From assembly GCA_025463925.1 (NCBI GenBank), contig JAODBK010000038.1, forward strand, positions 44,277-108,276: a DNA stretch of 64,000 bases. The letters run 5' to 3'. Source of the stretch: Acidimicrobiales bacterium. Its GTDB lineage: Bacteria > Actinomycetota > Acidimicrobiia > Acidimicrobiales > AC-14. Made by a program: the position numbers and the translations under genes. Of the stretch, positions 1-7,813 are shown piece by piece. The notes beneath the pieces were generated by a model, which worked only from the letters and a program-made list of their open reading frames with translations, searched no databases and was not told the DNA's origin. Within the stretch, counting starts at the first letter, position 1. Every line of letters begins with the position of its first letter.

Positions 1-575
1 GCCGGCGGGCAGGGCGCGGTGTGGTTGGCGGTGGCATTGTCCGAGAGCGACGTCGTCCCGCACGCCGGATCGAGCAGGTATGGCGGTGTGCACGTGACGA
101 CGCGACAGGCGATGCGACCGGTGCACGCCACCTCCTGATGGCACTGGCCGTACCGGAAGCGGATGCAGCCGGCCTGGCGGTGACCGCAGTCGCCGGCGGC
201 GCAGCCGCACTGGAGACCGTCGCCGGTCGGGCCGCAGATCCCGTTGCAGTCGATGAAGTAGCGGGAGCCCTGGCAGAAGATCGAGCCGTCGGCCTTCCAC
301 CATCCGCCCGGGATGGTGCCGGGCGGGCAGCTGTTGCGCCCGCCGTTCACCACGCAGCAGAACTCGGTGTAGCCGTCGCAGCACGCCGTCCCGCACCCGC
401 ATCGGCCGTCGCCGCAGCGGCAGACTCGGGCGTACGCGGTGCCGGGGCGCAGGATGAAGTCGGCCGGGGCCACCGTGAGGGCCGAACCGGCCATCGCGGT
501 TCGCACGAGGAAGCTGCGACGCGACGTCCGCCGCTCCAACAGGGCGGACGTCCGCTCGACCAGCCAGCGGCTCAC
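1..575 (-). CDS. Tat-exported cysteine-rich protein, methylamine dehydrogenase light-chain-like (3' end outside window)
   Basis: The frame runs unbroken from a GTG at 575 to the window edge (191 codons, C-terminus missing). GGAGGTC at 584-590 is a strong ribosome site 8 nt before the GTG. The N-terminus has a twin-arginine signal (RRTSRRSFLVRTAM, about residues 14-27) and a hydrophobic stretch ending near APADF, so folded export by Tat is likely. The mature part is packed with cysteines (CRCGDGRCGCGTACC, EFCCVV, SIFCQGSRYFIDC, CGCAAGDC) and has the GGWWKADG and FRYGQC signatures of actinobacterial proteins related to MauA, the small subunit of methylamine dehydrogenase. MauA makes a tryptophan tryptophylquinone cofactor from two Trp residues. 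Here the only Trp pair visible in the mature part is WW; where I expect the second Trp the sequence reads CTPPYLLDP. Quinone formation is therefore doubtful and the substrate is unknown. Codes away from the divergent gene at 700. Confidence 0.8.
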   Translation of the reverse strand, partial: MSRWLVERTSALLERRTSRRSFLVRTAMAGSALTVAPADFILRPGTAYARVCRCGDGRCGCGTACCDGYTEFCCVVNGGRNSCPPGTIPGGWWKADGSIFCQGSRYFIDCNGICGPTGDGLQCGCAAGDCGHRQAGCIRFRYGQCHQEVACTGRIACRVVTCTPPYLLDPACGTTSLSDNATANHTAPCPP

Positions 576-686
576 GTCTCGACGACCTCCGCGGGTGTGG
601 ACAGGACCGGCGTGGGCCGGAACTCTAGCCAGCAGCCGGAGCGCCAACGCACACCGTCACGAGGACCGGCGTCGAGGGCGGCGGAG

Positions 687-692
687 TACAGT
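687..692 (+). promoter_or_regulatory. -10 element of a leaderless promoter
   Basis: TACAGT lies 7 nt before the ATG at 700 and there is no Shine-Dalgarno sequence near it. This matches the TAnnnT-N6-8-start pattern seen at many genes in the window, and it supports the ATG at 700 over in-frame codons further upstream. Confidence 0.6.
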
Positions 693-699
693 CGCTCGG

Positions 700-2085
700 A
701 TGGCTCGCCCGCAACGGGAGACCGCGCGACAGGCATGGCAACACCTGCGGAACGCGCTGGACTCAGGCTCTCGATCCCGCGCCGACGATGGGTCGGATGC
801 CGACCGCTTGCGGCTCGAAGCGGGCCTCGCGCTGCTCCTCCGTCGCTTGGACCAGTCGGCCGTCGATGACGTCGACCTGAGCAGACTCGTCTCGTCGCAT
901 CTCCAGGATCAGGAGTTCGACGCGACCGTCGCATGGCTCCCACCGTCCGTCATCGAGGCGGAGACGGACATGGGGCACATGTTGCTGCCCGGCCAGGATC
1001 GGTTCATCACCCCGTCGCTCGTCGCCAAGGGCACGTGGGAACCGCCGGAGAGCGCGTTCATCGATGCCACCGTCCACCGCGGGATGACCGCGGTCGACAT
1101 CGGGGCGCACGTCGGGTACCACGCGCTCCGACTCGCACGCGCCGTCGGCAGCAGTGGCCGGGTCATCGCGTTCGAGCCGTCGCCGCAGAACTACGCCCTC
1201 TTGTGCGCCAACATCGAGCGCAACCGCCTCACCAACGTGCTGCCGCTGCACGCGGCCGCCGGTCGGGCTTCCGGCCCGGTCGAGTTGACGCTGTCCGCCG
1301 ACAACACCGGCGGCAACCGCGCCTACCGGCTCGACTACGTGGAGCCGAACCTCCGCGTCACCGGTGTCGCGGTCGACGACATCCTGCCGGAGCGCGCGCT
1401 GGTCGACTTCGTGAAGGTCGACATCGAGGGCATGGACCACGTGGCGATCGAGGGGATGGCCAAGACCATCCTCCGGCATCCGCCCATCGTGCTGGCCGAG
1501 TTCAACCCGCAGACGATCTCGCAACTCGGCGACGAGCCGGAGAAGGTGCTGGAGATGTACCGGGAGTTCGGCTACGACCTCGTCGTGCTCGGCGCCTTCG
1601 ACTCCGCGGCGCAGGAGCCCGCGGTCATCGTCGAGCGGGCCCGCAGCCTGCCGCACGGCTATGTCACCCTCGTGCTCAAGCCGCGCCGGGTGGCCGCCGA
1701 TGTCGAGACGCCGGCCGCCAAGTCGGTGACGCGTTGCTACGTCGAGCTCCTCGGGCGGGCGCCGGCGGCGTCGGAGCTCCGCGCCCAGTGCGAGGCGCTC
1801 GACGGGCGATCGACCGTCACCGACGTGGCTCGCCAGCTCATCCGCTCGAACGAATACCGTGACAAGGCCCTCAGCTCGGTGCCGGCGGATCCGCAGGCGA
1901 CCGACGAGGAGTACATCGGCCGGGCATACGCGGCGCTGCTCGGCCGGCCACCGGACCCAGGTGGGCGGGAGAACTTCCTGACGTTCTTGCGCGAGGGCAA
2001 TCCCCGCGGGGACCTCCTCAAGATCATGGTCGCGTCGGAGGAACACATCTCGCGTGCGATCTCGGCGGCGACCGACGGTCGGTAA
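700..2085 (+). CDS. FkbM-family methyltransferase with C-terminal DUF4214 repeats
   Basis: A 461-residue protein. The SAM-binding motif I (AVDIGAHVGYH) is near residue 130, followed by VIAFEPSPQNYALL (acidic residue after strand 2) and DFVKVDIEGMDHVAIEGM near 245, which are typical of FkbM O-methyltransferases acting on glycans or polyketides. The last ~120 residues hold two DUF4214-like repeats (VELLGRAPAASELR and AALLGRPPDPGGRENF), a module often attached to glycan-active or surface proteins. The first ~90 residues are unassigned and predicted helical. The combination suggests methylation of a surface polysaccharide, but no glycan gene cluster is visible here. The ATG at 700 is chosen because of the TACAGT 7 nt before it. 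Stands alone. Confidence 0.82.
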   Translation: MARPQRETARQAWQHLRNALDSGSRSRADDGSDADRLRLEAGLALLLRRLDQSAVDDVDLSRLVSSHLQDQEFDATVAWLPPSVIEAETDMGHMLLPGQDRFITPSLVAKGTWEPPESAFIDATVHRGMTAVDIGAHVGYHALRLARAVGSSGRVIAFEPSPQNYALLCANIERNRLTNVLPLHAAAGRASGPVELTLSADNTGGNRAYRLDYVEPNLRVTGVAVDDILPERALVDFVKVDIEGMDHVAIEGMAKTILRHPPIVLAEFNPQTISQLGDEPEKVLEMYREFGYDLVVLGAFDSAAQEPAVIVERARSLPHGYVTLVLKPRRVAADVETPAAKSVTRCYVELLGRAPAASELRAQCEALDGRSTVTDVARQLIRSNEYRDKALSSVPADPQATDEEYIGRAYAALLGRPPDPGGRENFLTFLREGNPRGDLLKIMVASEEHISRAISAATDGR

Positions 2086-2086
2086 G

Positions 2087-2121
2087 GCAGCTCGGTAACG
2101 CAGCTCGGTAACGCAGCTCGG
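2087..2121. repeat. 13-bp tandem repeat, 2.7 copies
   Basis: GCAGCTCGGTAAC is repeated at 2087-2099 and 2100-2112, followed by GCAGCTCGG at 2113-2121. It starts just after the stop codon of the methyltransferase gene, between two convergent genes. No hairpin is evident; probably slippage-derived. Confidence 0.8.
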
Positions 2122-2143
2122 CCGTCAACCGCCCACGCCGCCG

Positions 2144-3841
2144 TCAGCAGGTCGATTCCGGCAGGCCCGTCACGTCGACGAGGAACGATGACCCGACGCG
2201 CGTGACGGCACCCGGTGGCAGGGCGGCGACGCGCGCTTCGGCCTCGGCGGTGTCGAACTGCTTGGCGAGATCGACGACGCCGGTGTGCAGCACGAGCCAT
2301 CGCAGCCCGATGCGACGGGCTTCGGCGATGGCGCACTGATCTGGGAACCGGTTGAGCAGGTTCATGCTCTCCAGGTAGCCGGGCGCGACGAAGCCCGAGT
2401 AGCCGTTGAAGCGGGGGTGCCAGTCGACGGTCGCATACACCTCGCGCGGCGCCTCGGTGTACGCCCAGACGATCCCGTCGGCGTACGGCGCGATCGGAAG
2501 CTCGGCGACCGCGCCCGCCGGCCGCCGAGCCAGCGCCCGATACACCGCGAGCGTCGACTGGCTGGTGTCGAGGTGCTGCCACCGTACCGGCATCGCCAGC
2601 TCGGCCAGCAGCAGCGCGATCGCGGCCCACGTGAGCGGTCGCCAATGGTCCGGCAAGCGCGCCGCGATCGTCGCCAGGCCGGTGGCGGCGAGGACGGCGA
2701 TCGCGAGGAGGGTGACCATCGCGAAGCGGGTCGCGACCCGAAGGCCCGAGAAGCCCGGGACGTCGTTGTGCAGCAACCGGTACGGGCTGAGGGGCCCGAG
2801 CACCCCGGGCCCGGCGGCGGTCAGCAGGCACACCGCGCCGGCGGCGACGAGGAGGAACAGCTCGTGTTGCTGGCGGCGCTTCGGTCGATGGCGGGTCGCG
2901 GCCAATGCGACGAGACCGATGCCGGCCAAGGCGAGCGTCGTGACACCGGGAAACGCTTCGTGCTCGGCGCCGTGGTGCCGGACCGCCGGGACCTGCAGCG
3001 CGTTCAGCGGACCGGAGCGGTTGCGGGTCGGCGTCAGCAGGTCGGGCCAGCGGAACGACGCGAACGGTTGCACCGGCCGGCGGAACATGGGGTCGCTCTG
3101 GAGATGGGCGTACGGGCGGGTCGCCGGGACGACGATGGCTGCCGACACGACGGCGGCGAGGGCGAGCGCCTTCCATACCGGCGCGCCGATGCGGCCGCGC
3201 CGGCTGACGACGTGGACGCCGACCACCGTCGCCGCGGCGACGGCCCACGCGGCCGCGATCGAGGCCGTCGTCAACGCCATCGCGCCATGCAGGATCGCGA
3301 GGAGCAGGCCGTCGATCCACCGGCCGCGATCGAGCAGGCGGAACAGGAGCAGGAAGCCGAGCGGCACGTACGCGAGGGCCTGCATCTGGATGTGACCCCA
3401 TTGCGCGAGGCCGAAGTCGGAGAGCCCGAAGGCGAGGGCGGCCAGCGTGGCCGCGTCAGTGCGTCCGGTCAGCCGCTTGGCGACGGCGTAGGTCGCGCCG
3501 AGGTTGGCGATGACCAGCGCGAGGACCAGCACGCCGGTCGACGCCGTCCAGCTGCCGATCACCCAGTGCACGGCGCCCCACACCGGCGCGAGCGGCAGGA
3601 CGGGGTCGGAGTAGGCGAGGGTGTTGTGGTGCGGCCAGTAGATGGGCGCGTCGAACAGGTGTCGCGGCCGGGTGAGGGTGTGTGAGACCCATGCCAAGGT
3701 GAAGGTCACGAACGAGCTGTCGGCGGTGTCCTTCGGGAGCTTGGTCAGCATCGACCACGGCCGGTAGACGTAGGCCACGACCGTGGCGAACAGCAGCGCG
3801 ATGCGCACGCGCTTCCATGCCGCGACGAGGCTCAGGCGCAC
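2144..3841 (-). CDS. Polytopic membrane protein, GT-C/YfhO-like glycosyltransferase fold
   Basis: 565 residues with about 11-12 hydrophobic segments and a soluble C-terminal tail of about 130 residues. The pattern near residues 30-80 (an acidic residue after TM1, then WVSHTL and APIYWPHHNTLAYSDPVLPLAP) resembles polyprenol-phosphate-sugar dependent GT-C enzymes such as YfhO-like proteins, in which a loop between the first helices carries the active site. The donor and acceptor are unknown. The GTG start at 3841 follows TAGAGT at 3850-3855 by 8 nt (leaderless pattern). Convergent with the FkbM gene; upstream on the same strand is the cell-wall-binding protein gene, 67 bp away, so both may serve the cell envelope (inference). 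Confidence 0.7.
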   Translation of the reverse strand: MRLSLVAAWKRVRIALLFATVVAYVYRPWSMLTKLPKDTADSSFVTFTLAWVSHTLTRPRHLFDAPIYWPHHNTLAYSDPVLPLAPVWGAVHWVIGSWTASTGVLVLALVIANLGATYAVAKRLTGRTDAATLAALAFGLSDFGLAQWGHIQMQALAYVPLGFLLLFRLLDRGRWIDGLLLAILHGAMALTTASIAAAWAVAAATVVGVHVVSRRGRIGAPVWKALALAAVVSAAIVVPATRPYAHLQSDPMFRRPVQPFASFRWPDLLTPTRNRSGPLNALQVPAVRHHGAEHEAFPGVTTLALAGIGLVALAATRHRPKRRQQHELFLLVAAGAVCLLTAAGPGVLGPLSPYRLLHNDVPGFSGLRVATRFAMVTLLAIAVLAATGLATIAARLPDHWRPLTWAAIALLLAELAMPVRWQHLDTSQSTLAVYRALARRPAGAVAELPIAPYADGIVWAYTEAPREVYATVDWHPRFNGYSGFVAPGYLESMNLLNRFPDQCAIAEARRIGLRWLVLHTGVVDLAKQFDTAEAEARVAALPPGAVTRVGSSFLVDVTGLPESTC

Positions 3842-3849
3842 GGGCGGTG

Positions 3850-3855
3850 ACTCTA
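3850..3855 (-). promoter_or_regulatory. -10 element of a leaderless promoter
   Basis: TAGAGT (minus strand), 8 nt before the GTG at 3841; no ribosome site is visible. Confidence 0.5.
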
Positions 3856-3908
3856 GGTTGGTGATCGCGCGCCATCGCGGCCCGTGGACCGAGATGGCGA
3901 GGGAGCCG

Positions 3909-6293
3909 CTAGTACCCGGCTTGGAACTCGACCAGGTCGTTCAGCGCGCCGGGTCCACCCAGCACCGTCGCGCCCCGCGGTTGCAGCCGGTTGACCTGGC
4001 CGCGGACCGCGAACGGGACGATCGTGCCCGGCACCAGCAACAGCGGGCTCGCCGAACGTCCGGCCAGCACACCGCCGGCGAGGGCATCGGGGAAGTTGAG
4101 GCCGGTGGCCACGAACGCCGACGGCGCGTTCGGGAACGCGTCGGCGGCGACCGCGGTCGCGGTCTGGTAGCGGTCCGGCCCCGACACCCGTCGGACGTTG
4201 CCCGGCGGCGTCGTCGTCAACGCGAGTTGGGCCATGACCGCATCGGAAACGGCGCTGGCCCCGCCGAGCACGACGATCGACTGCGGATGCAGTCGCGCCA
4301 GCTCGGCCTGGACCGCCGTGGGAATGGTGTCGCCGGGGACCAGCAGCATCGGCCCGCCCTTGGCGGCTGCCGCGGCACCGCCCGAGAGCGCGTCCGGGAA
4401 GGCGGCGCCGGTCGCGACGTACGCGACTGGGACGCCGATGCCGAATGCCGCCGCTGAGACGGCAGCCGCGGTCTCGTACCGCGAGGCACCTGCCAGACGC
4501 GTCACCGTGCCGCTCGTGTAGCCCTTCAAGGCGTTCAGCTGGGCCGCGGAGACCGCGCCCTCACCGCCGAGCACGACGATGCGTCCGGGCTTGATCCGCT
4601 GCAGCTCCGCCGCGGTCGGGCCCGGGATGCCGCCGCCGTCGACGAGCAGCACCGGCCCGGCGCCCTTGGCCGCGGCCGGCGCGCCGGCCAGCGCGTCGGC
4701 GAAGCCGAGCCCGGTCGCGATGTACGCCACGGGCACGCCGGGGCCGTACGTGGCTTGGGAGATCGCGGCCGCGGTGCCGAAGCGGTCGGCGCCGGCGAGC
4801 CGGGTGACGTTGCGCGCCTTCGGCACCGAACCGAGGAAGCCGACGCCGGTGCGGCGGCTGTCGTGCTTGAACGTCGGCCACGCCGAGAGGCCGGGCGCCT
4901 GGCCCGGGATGGACCAGATCCAGACGTTGCCCTGGTTGGCGATGGTGCCGTTCTCGAACAGCGCGGTCTGCACGATCCACGCCGAGCCGCCGACGTTGGC
5001 GATGGTCGGGGCCGAGCTCAAGGGTTCGGTGCCGGACTTGGTCACGAGCTCGGCCGCGGGCCCGCCACCGGAGCCGTTCCAGACGCGGACCCATTGCTCG
5101 CCACCGGCGACGACCTGCTGATGGCCGTTGCCGAGCACGTCGGCGATGCTCACCGATCCGTGCAACGCCACCGGGCACGCGCTGCGGTTGCTCGCCGCGC
5201 ACTGCGGCCAGCCCGGCAGCATCTGCCCGGTCGCCGAAATGGCGTAGATGCGGCCGTCGTCGGCCATCACCGCGACGTCTTGGATCCCGTCGTCGTTGAG
5301 GTCGCCGATCGCGGGGGTGGCCATCACGCGGCCGCCCACGCCCACCGGCCAGCCCGGCAGGGTGTTGCCGGACGAGTCCCACGCGTAGACCGCGGAGCCC
5401 GCCGGGGCGGCGAAGTTCAGGCCGGTGCCGCTCACGACCTCGAGCCGACCGTCGTTGAACAGGTCGGCGACCACGGGGGTCGACCAGACGGTCTGTCCCG
5501 GAACCCATTGCGGCCAGCCGGGCTTGACGGCGCCGTTGTGGTCGAAGACCCAGACGTATCCGCCGTGGTTCTGGTAAGGCACGCCGTTGAAGCACGGCTG
5601 GCCCTCGGCGCCGTCGCAGTCGCCGCCGATGACGACCTCGGGGTACCCGTCATGATCGAGGTCGACGACCGTCGGCGACGACCAGATGGTGTCCTTGAGC
5701 CACGTCGGCCAGCCGGCCACCAGCGTGCCGTCCAAGTGCCAGGCGTAGAGGTACGTGTCGAAGCTGCCGGCGATGATCTCGGGCCGGCCGTCGCGGTCCA
5801 GGTCGGCGATTGCGGCCGACCCGAAGATGCCGTGCCGGTGGAAGAACCCGACGTCGCGCTGGTGGAAGAAGACCTGCCCCGAACCGGTCAGGCCGATGAC
5901 GTCGCCGTTGGTGTTGGTGACGACGATGTCGAGGATGCCGTCGCCGGTGAGGTCGGCCAGCACCGGCGACCCCTCGATGGCGCCGGGGCCGGTGTTGAAG
6001 TTGAGGAACTGCTGGCCGTTGCTGTGCCAGCCCCGCAGGACCCCGTCGACGAAGCCGGCGATGATGTCGGGCTGGCCGTCGCCGGTGACGTCACCGACCG
6101 CGGCAGCGCTGAACGAGTCGTGCGTGAGGGTGCGGTCGTACCCTTGGCCGACCGCGAAGTTGCCGGTCGACAGCATCGTCGTCGACGTGAACGGCCCGGC
6201 CACCCCGGCCGCCGTCACCGGGGTCACCGGGACCAATGTCAGTGCTGCCGTGGTGACCGCGCCGGCCACCGCCGCGAAGATGCGCATGGGCAT
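3909..6293 (-). CDS. Secreted FG-GAP/VCBS beta-propeller protein with three cell-wall-binding (CWB2) repeats
   Basis: 794 residues. MPMRIFAAVAGAVTTAALTLVP is a Sec signal peptide. Residues ~45-470 hold at least six FG-GAP/VCBS-type blades, with repeated calcium-loop-like DxxGDGxPD, DLTGDGILD, DLDRDGRPE and DLNDDGIQD motifs; this is an integrin-like propeller. The last ~300 residues are three CWB2 repeats, each beginning R(L/V)xGxxRYxTA and containing a VAYxATGxxFPDALxG motif and a (V/T)VLGGxxA(V/L) motif. Three tandem CWB2 units are the usual number for anchoring to secondary wall polymers in Firmicutes; in actinobacteria the ligand is less clear. Probably a surface adhesin or scaffold rather than an enzyme. 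Starts at 6293 or 6287 are both possible; a poor ribosome site makes the choice uncertain. Confidence 0.88.
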   Translation of the reverse strand: MPMRIFAAVAGAVTTAALTLVPVTPVTAAGVAGPFTSTTMLSTGNFAVGQGYDRTLTHDSFSAAAVGDVTGDGQPDIIAGFVDGVLRGWHSNGQQFLNFNTGPGAIEGSPVLADLTGDGILDIVVTNTNGDVIGLTGSGQVFFHQRDVGFFHRHGIFGSAAIADLDRDGRPEIIAGSFDTYLYAWHLDGTLVAGWPTWLKDTIWSSPTVVDLDHDGYPEVVIGGDCDGAEGQPCFNGVPYQNHGGYVWVFDHNGAVKPGWPQWVPGQTVWSTPVVADLFNDGRLEVVSGTGLNFAAPAGSAVYAWDSSGNTLPGWPVGVGGRVMATPAIGDLNDDGIQDVAVMADDGRIYAISATGQMLPGWPQCAASNRSACPVALHGSVSIADVLGNGHQQVVAGGEQWVRVWNGSGGGPAAELVTKSGTEPLSSAPTIANVGGSAWIVQTALFENGTIANQGNVWIWSIPGQAPGLSAWPTFKHDSRRTGVGFLGSVPKARNVTRLAGADRFGTAAAISQATYGPGVPVAYIATGLGFADALAGAPAAAKGAGPVLLVDGGGIPGPTAAELQRIKPGRIVVLGGEGAVSAAQLNALKGYTSGTVTRLAGASRYETAAAVSAAAFGIGVPVAYVATGAAFPDALSGGAAAAAKGGPMLLVPGDTIPTAVQAELARLHPQSIVVLGGASAVSDAVMAQLALTTTPPGNVRRVSGPDRYQTATAVAADAFPNAPSAFVATGLNFPDALAGGVLAGRSASPLLLVPGTIVPFAVRGQVNRLQPRGATVLGGPGALNDLVEFQAGY

Positions 6294-6419
6294 GAAATCG
6301 GCATTCCGGCACCCCGACTCAAGCAATCCCGGTCGACTTTCGACATTTGCCGCGCTGCCGGTGCCCAGCCGGCCCGTTCGGGCCATTCCCGACGTAGTTC
6401 GTCCTATGACGCAACCCAC

Positions 6420-6425
6420 TAGGCT
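6420..6425 (+). promoter_or_regulatory. -10 element of a leaderless promoter
   Basis: TAGGCT, 6 nt before the ATG at 6432. Confidence 0.5.
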
Positions 6426-6431
6426 CCGTAC

Positions 6432-7232
6432 ATGCCTCGGTTCGCAGACGTCTCGGCACTCACGGTGACCGGCCCGGGTCGTTTCGACGGTGAGGTGGAT
6501 CCGGAATGGACCATCGGGGGCAAGCCGAACGGCGGCTACCTCCTTGCCATGTTGGGGCGGGCGGCGGCGTCGACCAGCCAGCACGAGCACGTCATCGCCG
6601 CCAGCGCCCACTTCCTGCACTCGCCCGCACCCGGACCGGTGGCCATCGCCGCGGAGCTGCTCCGCGCCGGACGCTCCGCCAGCCAGCTGCGGGTCCAGAT
6701 GCGACAGGACGACCAGGCGTGCGTCGAGGCCCTCGTCACGACCAGCGTGCTGGACAGGGCGACGAGCGCGTACTGGGACGGCGGGCTGCCGGCGGTGAGC
6801 GACGTCGCCTACGAGGACGGCGTCCCCTTGGTGCCACATGCGCCGAATGGCATGCGGGTCGCGATCATGGAGCAGATCGAGATCCGCTTCGAGCCCGACT
6901 CCAGCGGCTTCACGACTGGTCGGCCGCGGGGCCGAGGCGAGCTGCGCGGGTGGCTCTCGCTGCCCGGCGCCGAGCCGTTCGACCCCGTCTCACTGCTCTT
7001 CGCGGTCGACGCCTTCCCGCCGGCCACGTTCGACCTGGAGTTCGCCGGCTGGGTTCCGACGCTGGAGCTGACGGCCTACGTCAGGGCACTGCCGGCGCCC
7101 GGTCCCGTGCGGGTGCTGCAGCGGGCACAGCTCATCGACGCGCAACGCGTCGACGAGTCGTGCTTCGTATGGGATCGGACGGGCCGATTGGTCGCCCACG
7201 GCACGCAGCTCGCCGGGATCCGACTCGGCTGA
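6432..7232 (+). CDS. Acyl-CoA thioesterase-like double-hotdog protein
   Basis: 266 residues with two hotdog halves, as in TesB-like thioesterases. The N-terminal half contains WTIGGKPNGGYLLAMLGRA (the hotdog helix with NGGY, typical of this family) and SAHFLHSPAPGP; the C-terminal half contains DAFPPATF and PTLELTAYVR, then the SCFVWDRTGRLVAHGTQLAGIR ending typical of acyl-CoA thioesterase II relatives. Expected reaction: hydrolysis of an acyl-CoA to acid and CoA. The chain length cannot be told. Leaderless start (TAGGCT 6 nt upstream). Stands between the divergent wall protein and the convergent HxlR gene. Confidence 0.8.
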   Translation: MPRFADVSALTVTGPGRFDGEVDPEWTIGGKPNGGYLLAMLGRAAASTSQHEHVIAASAHFLHSPAPGPVAIAAELLRAGRSASQLRVQMRQDDQACVEALVTTSVLDRATSAYWDGGLPAVSDVAYEDGVPLVPHAPNGMRVAIMEQIEIRFEPDSSGFTTGRPRGRGELRGWLSLPGAEPFDPVSLLFAVDAFPPATFDLEFAGWVPTLELTAYVRALPAPGPVRVLQRAQLIDAQRVDESCFVWDRTGRLVAHGTQLAGIRLG

Positions 7233-7275
7233 GCGACGACGTCGGCGCGATCGCGCCGGGCGCCGGCATGTCCGG

Positions 7276-7767
7276 TCAACTCTTCCCGTGTGCGAGGCGG
7301 GTGCGATCGAAGTCGTCGTCCGACGCGGCCGGCCCGGGCAGCGCGCTGACGGCGCGGGCATCGAGCGGCTCACCGCAGTGCGAGCACACGGGCAGCACCT
7401 TCACGACGCGCCCGCACGCGGTGTGGCGGATCTTCAGGGGCGGGCCGCCGGGCGCGGCCCATCGGTCGCCCCACTGCCGCATGGCCGTCACCACGTGCCA
7501 GAGGTCGCGGCCCTTGTCGGTGAGCCGGTATTCCGAGCGGGGCGGACGGTCCTGGTAGGGCACTCGCGTGAGGACCTCGTTGTCGACGAGATGATTCAGC
7601 CGCTGGTTGAGGGTGTTGCGCGAGATCCCGAGGCGGGCCTGGAAGTCGTCGAAGCGGGTCACGCCCAGGAAGGCGTCCCGAACGATGAGGAGGCTCCACC
7701 ATTCGCCGACCGCCTCGAGGCACTGGGCCACCGAGCAGTTCACGTCCTCGAAGCTGGTCCTCCGCAT
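7276..7767 (-). CDS. HxlR-family transcriptional regulator with C-terminal Cys cluster
   Basis: 163 residues. NCSVAQCLEAVGEWWSLLIVRDAFLG is the HxlR-type start of the winged helix-turn-helix, with the conserved Cys and the WWSLLI helix; the recognition part is ISRNTLNQRLNHLVDNEVLTR and the wing is RPPRSEYRLTDKGRDL. A tail with CGRVVKVLPVCSHCGEPL may bind zinc. I chose the ATG at 7767 because TAGGCT ends 6 nt before it; GTG at 7773 would add two residues. A 24-bp inverted repeat directly upstream of the -10 (7784-7807) is a likely autoregulatory operator. HxlR proteins often respond to electrophiles or aldehydes through the N-terminal Cys. Downstream of the LigD polymerase gene on the same strand, but probably transcribed from its own promoter. 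Confidence 0.9.
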   Translation of the reverse strand: MRRTSFEDVNCSVAQCLEAVGEWWSLLIVRDAFLGVTRFDDFQARLGISRNTLNQRLNHLVDNEVLTRVPYQDRPPRSEYRLTDKGRDLWHVVTAMRQWGDRWAAPGGPPLKIRHTACGRVVKVLPVCSHCGEPLDARAVSALPGPAASDDDFDRTRLAHGKS

Positions 7768-7773
7768 GACCAC

Positions 7774-7779
7774 AGCCTA
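7774..7779 (-). promoter_or_regulatory. -10 element of the hxlR promoter
   Basis: TAGGCT (minus strand), 6 nt before the ATG at 7767. The inverted repeat at 7784-7807 begins 4 nt upstream of it and would cover the spacer and -35 region. Confidence 0.55.
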
Positions 7780-7783
7780 GAGG

Positions 7784-7807
7784 GTTGCGTGAGAGAACTC
7801 ACTCAAC
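7784..7807. promoter_or_regulatory. Inverted repeat, probable HxlR operator
   Basis: GTTGCGTGAG - AGAA - CTCACTCAAC: 10-bp arms with a single mismatch and a 4-bp centre. It lies in the 47 bp between the LigD polymerase stop and the hxlR start, next to the -10 element, where a bound repressor would block RNA polymerase. Confidence 0.7.
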
Positions 7808-7813
7808 CAGTCG

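Noticed and set aside
4755..6422. Long plus-strand open frame opposite the beta-propeller gene
   Set aside because: The minus-strand frame contains a signal peptide, propeller blades and CWB2 repeats; the plus-strand frame is its compositional shadow.
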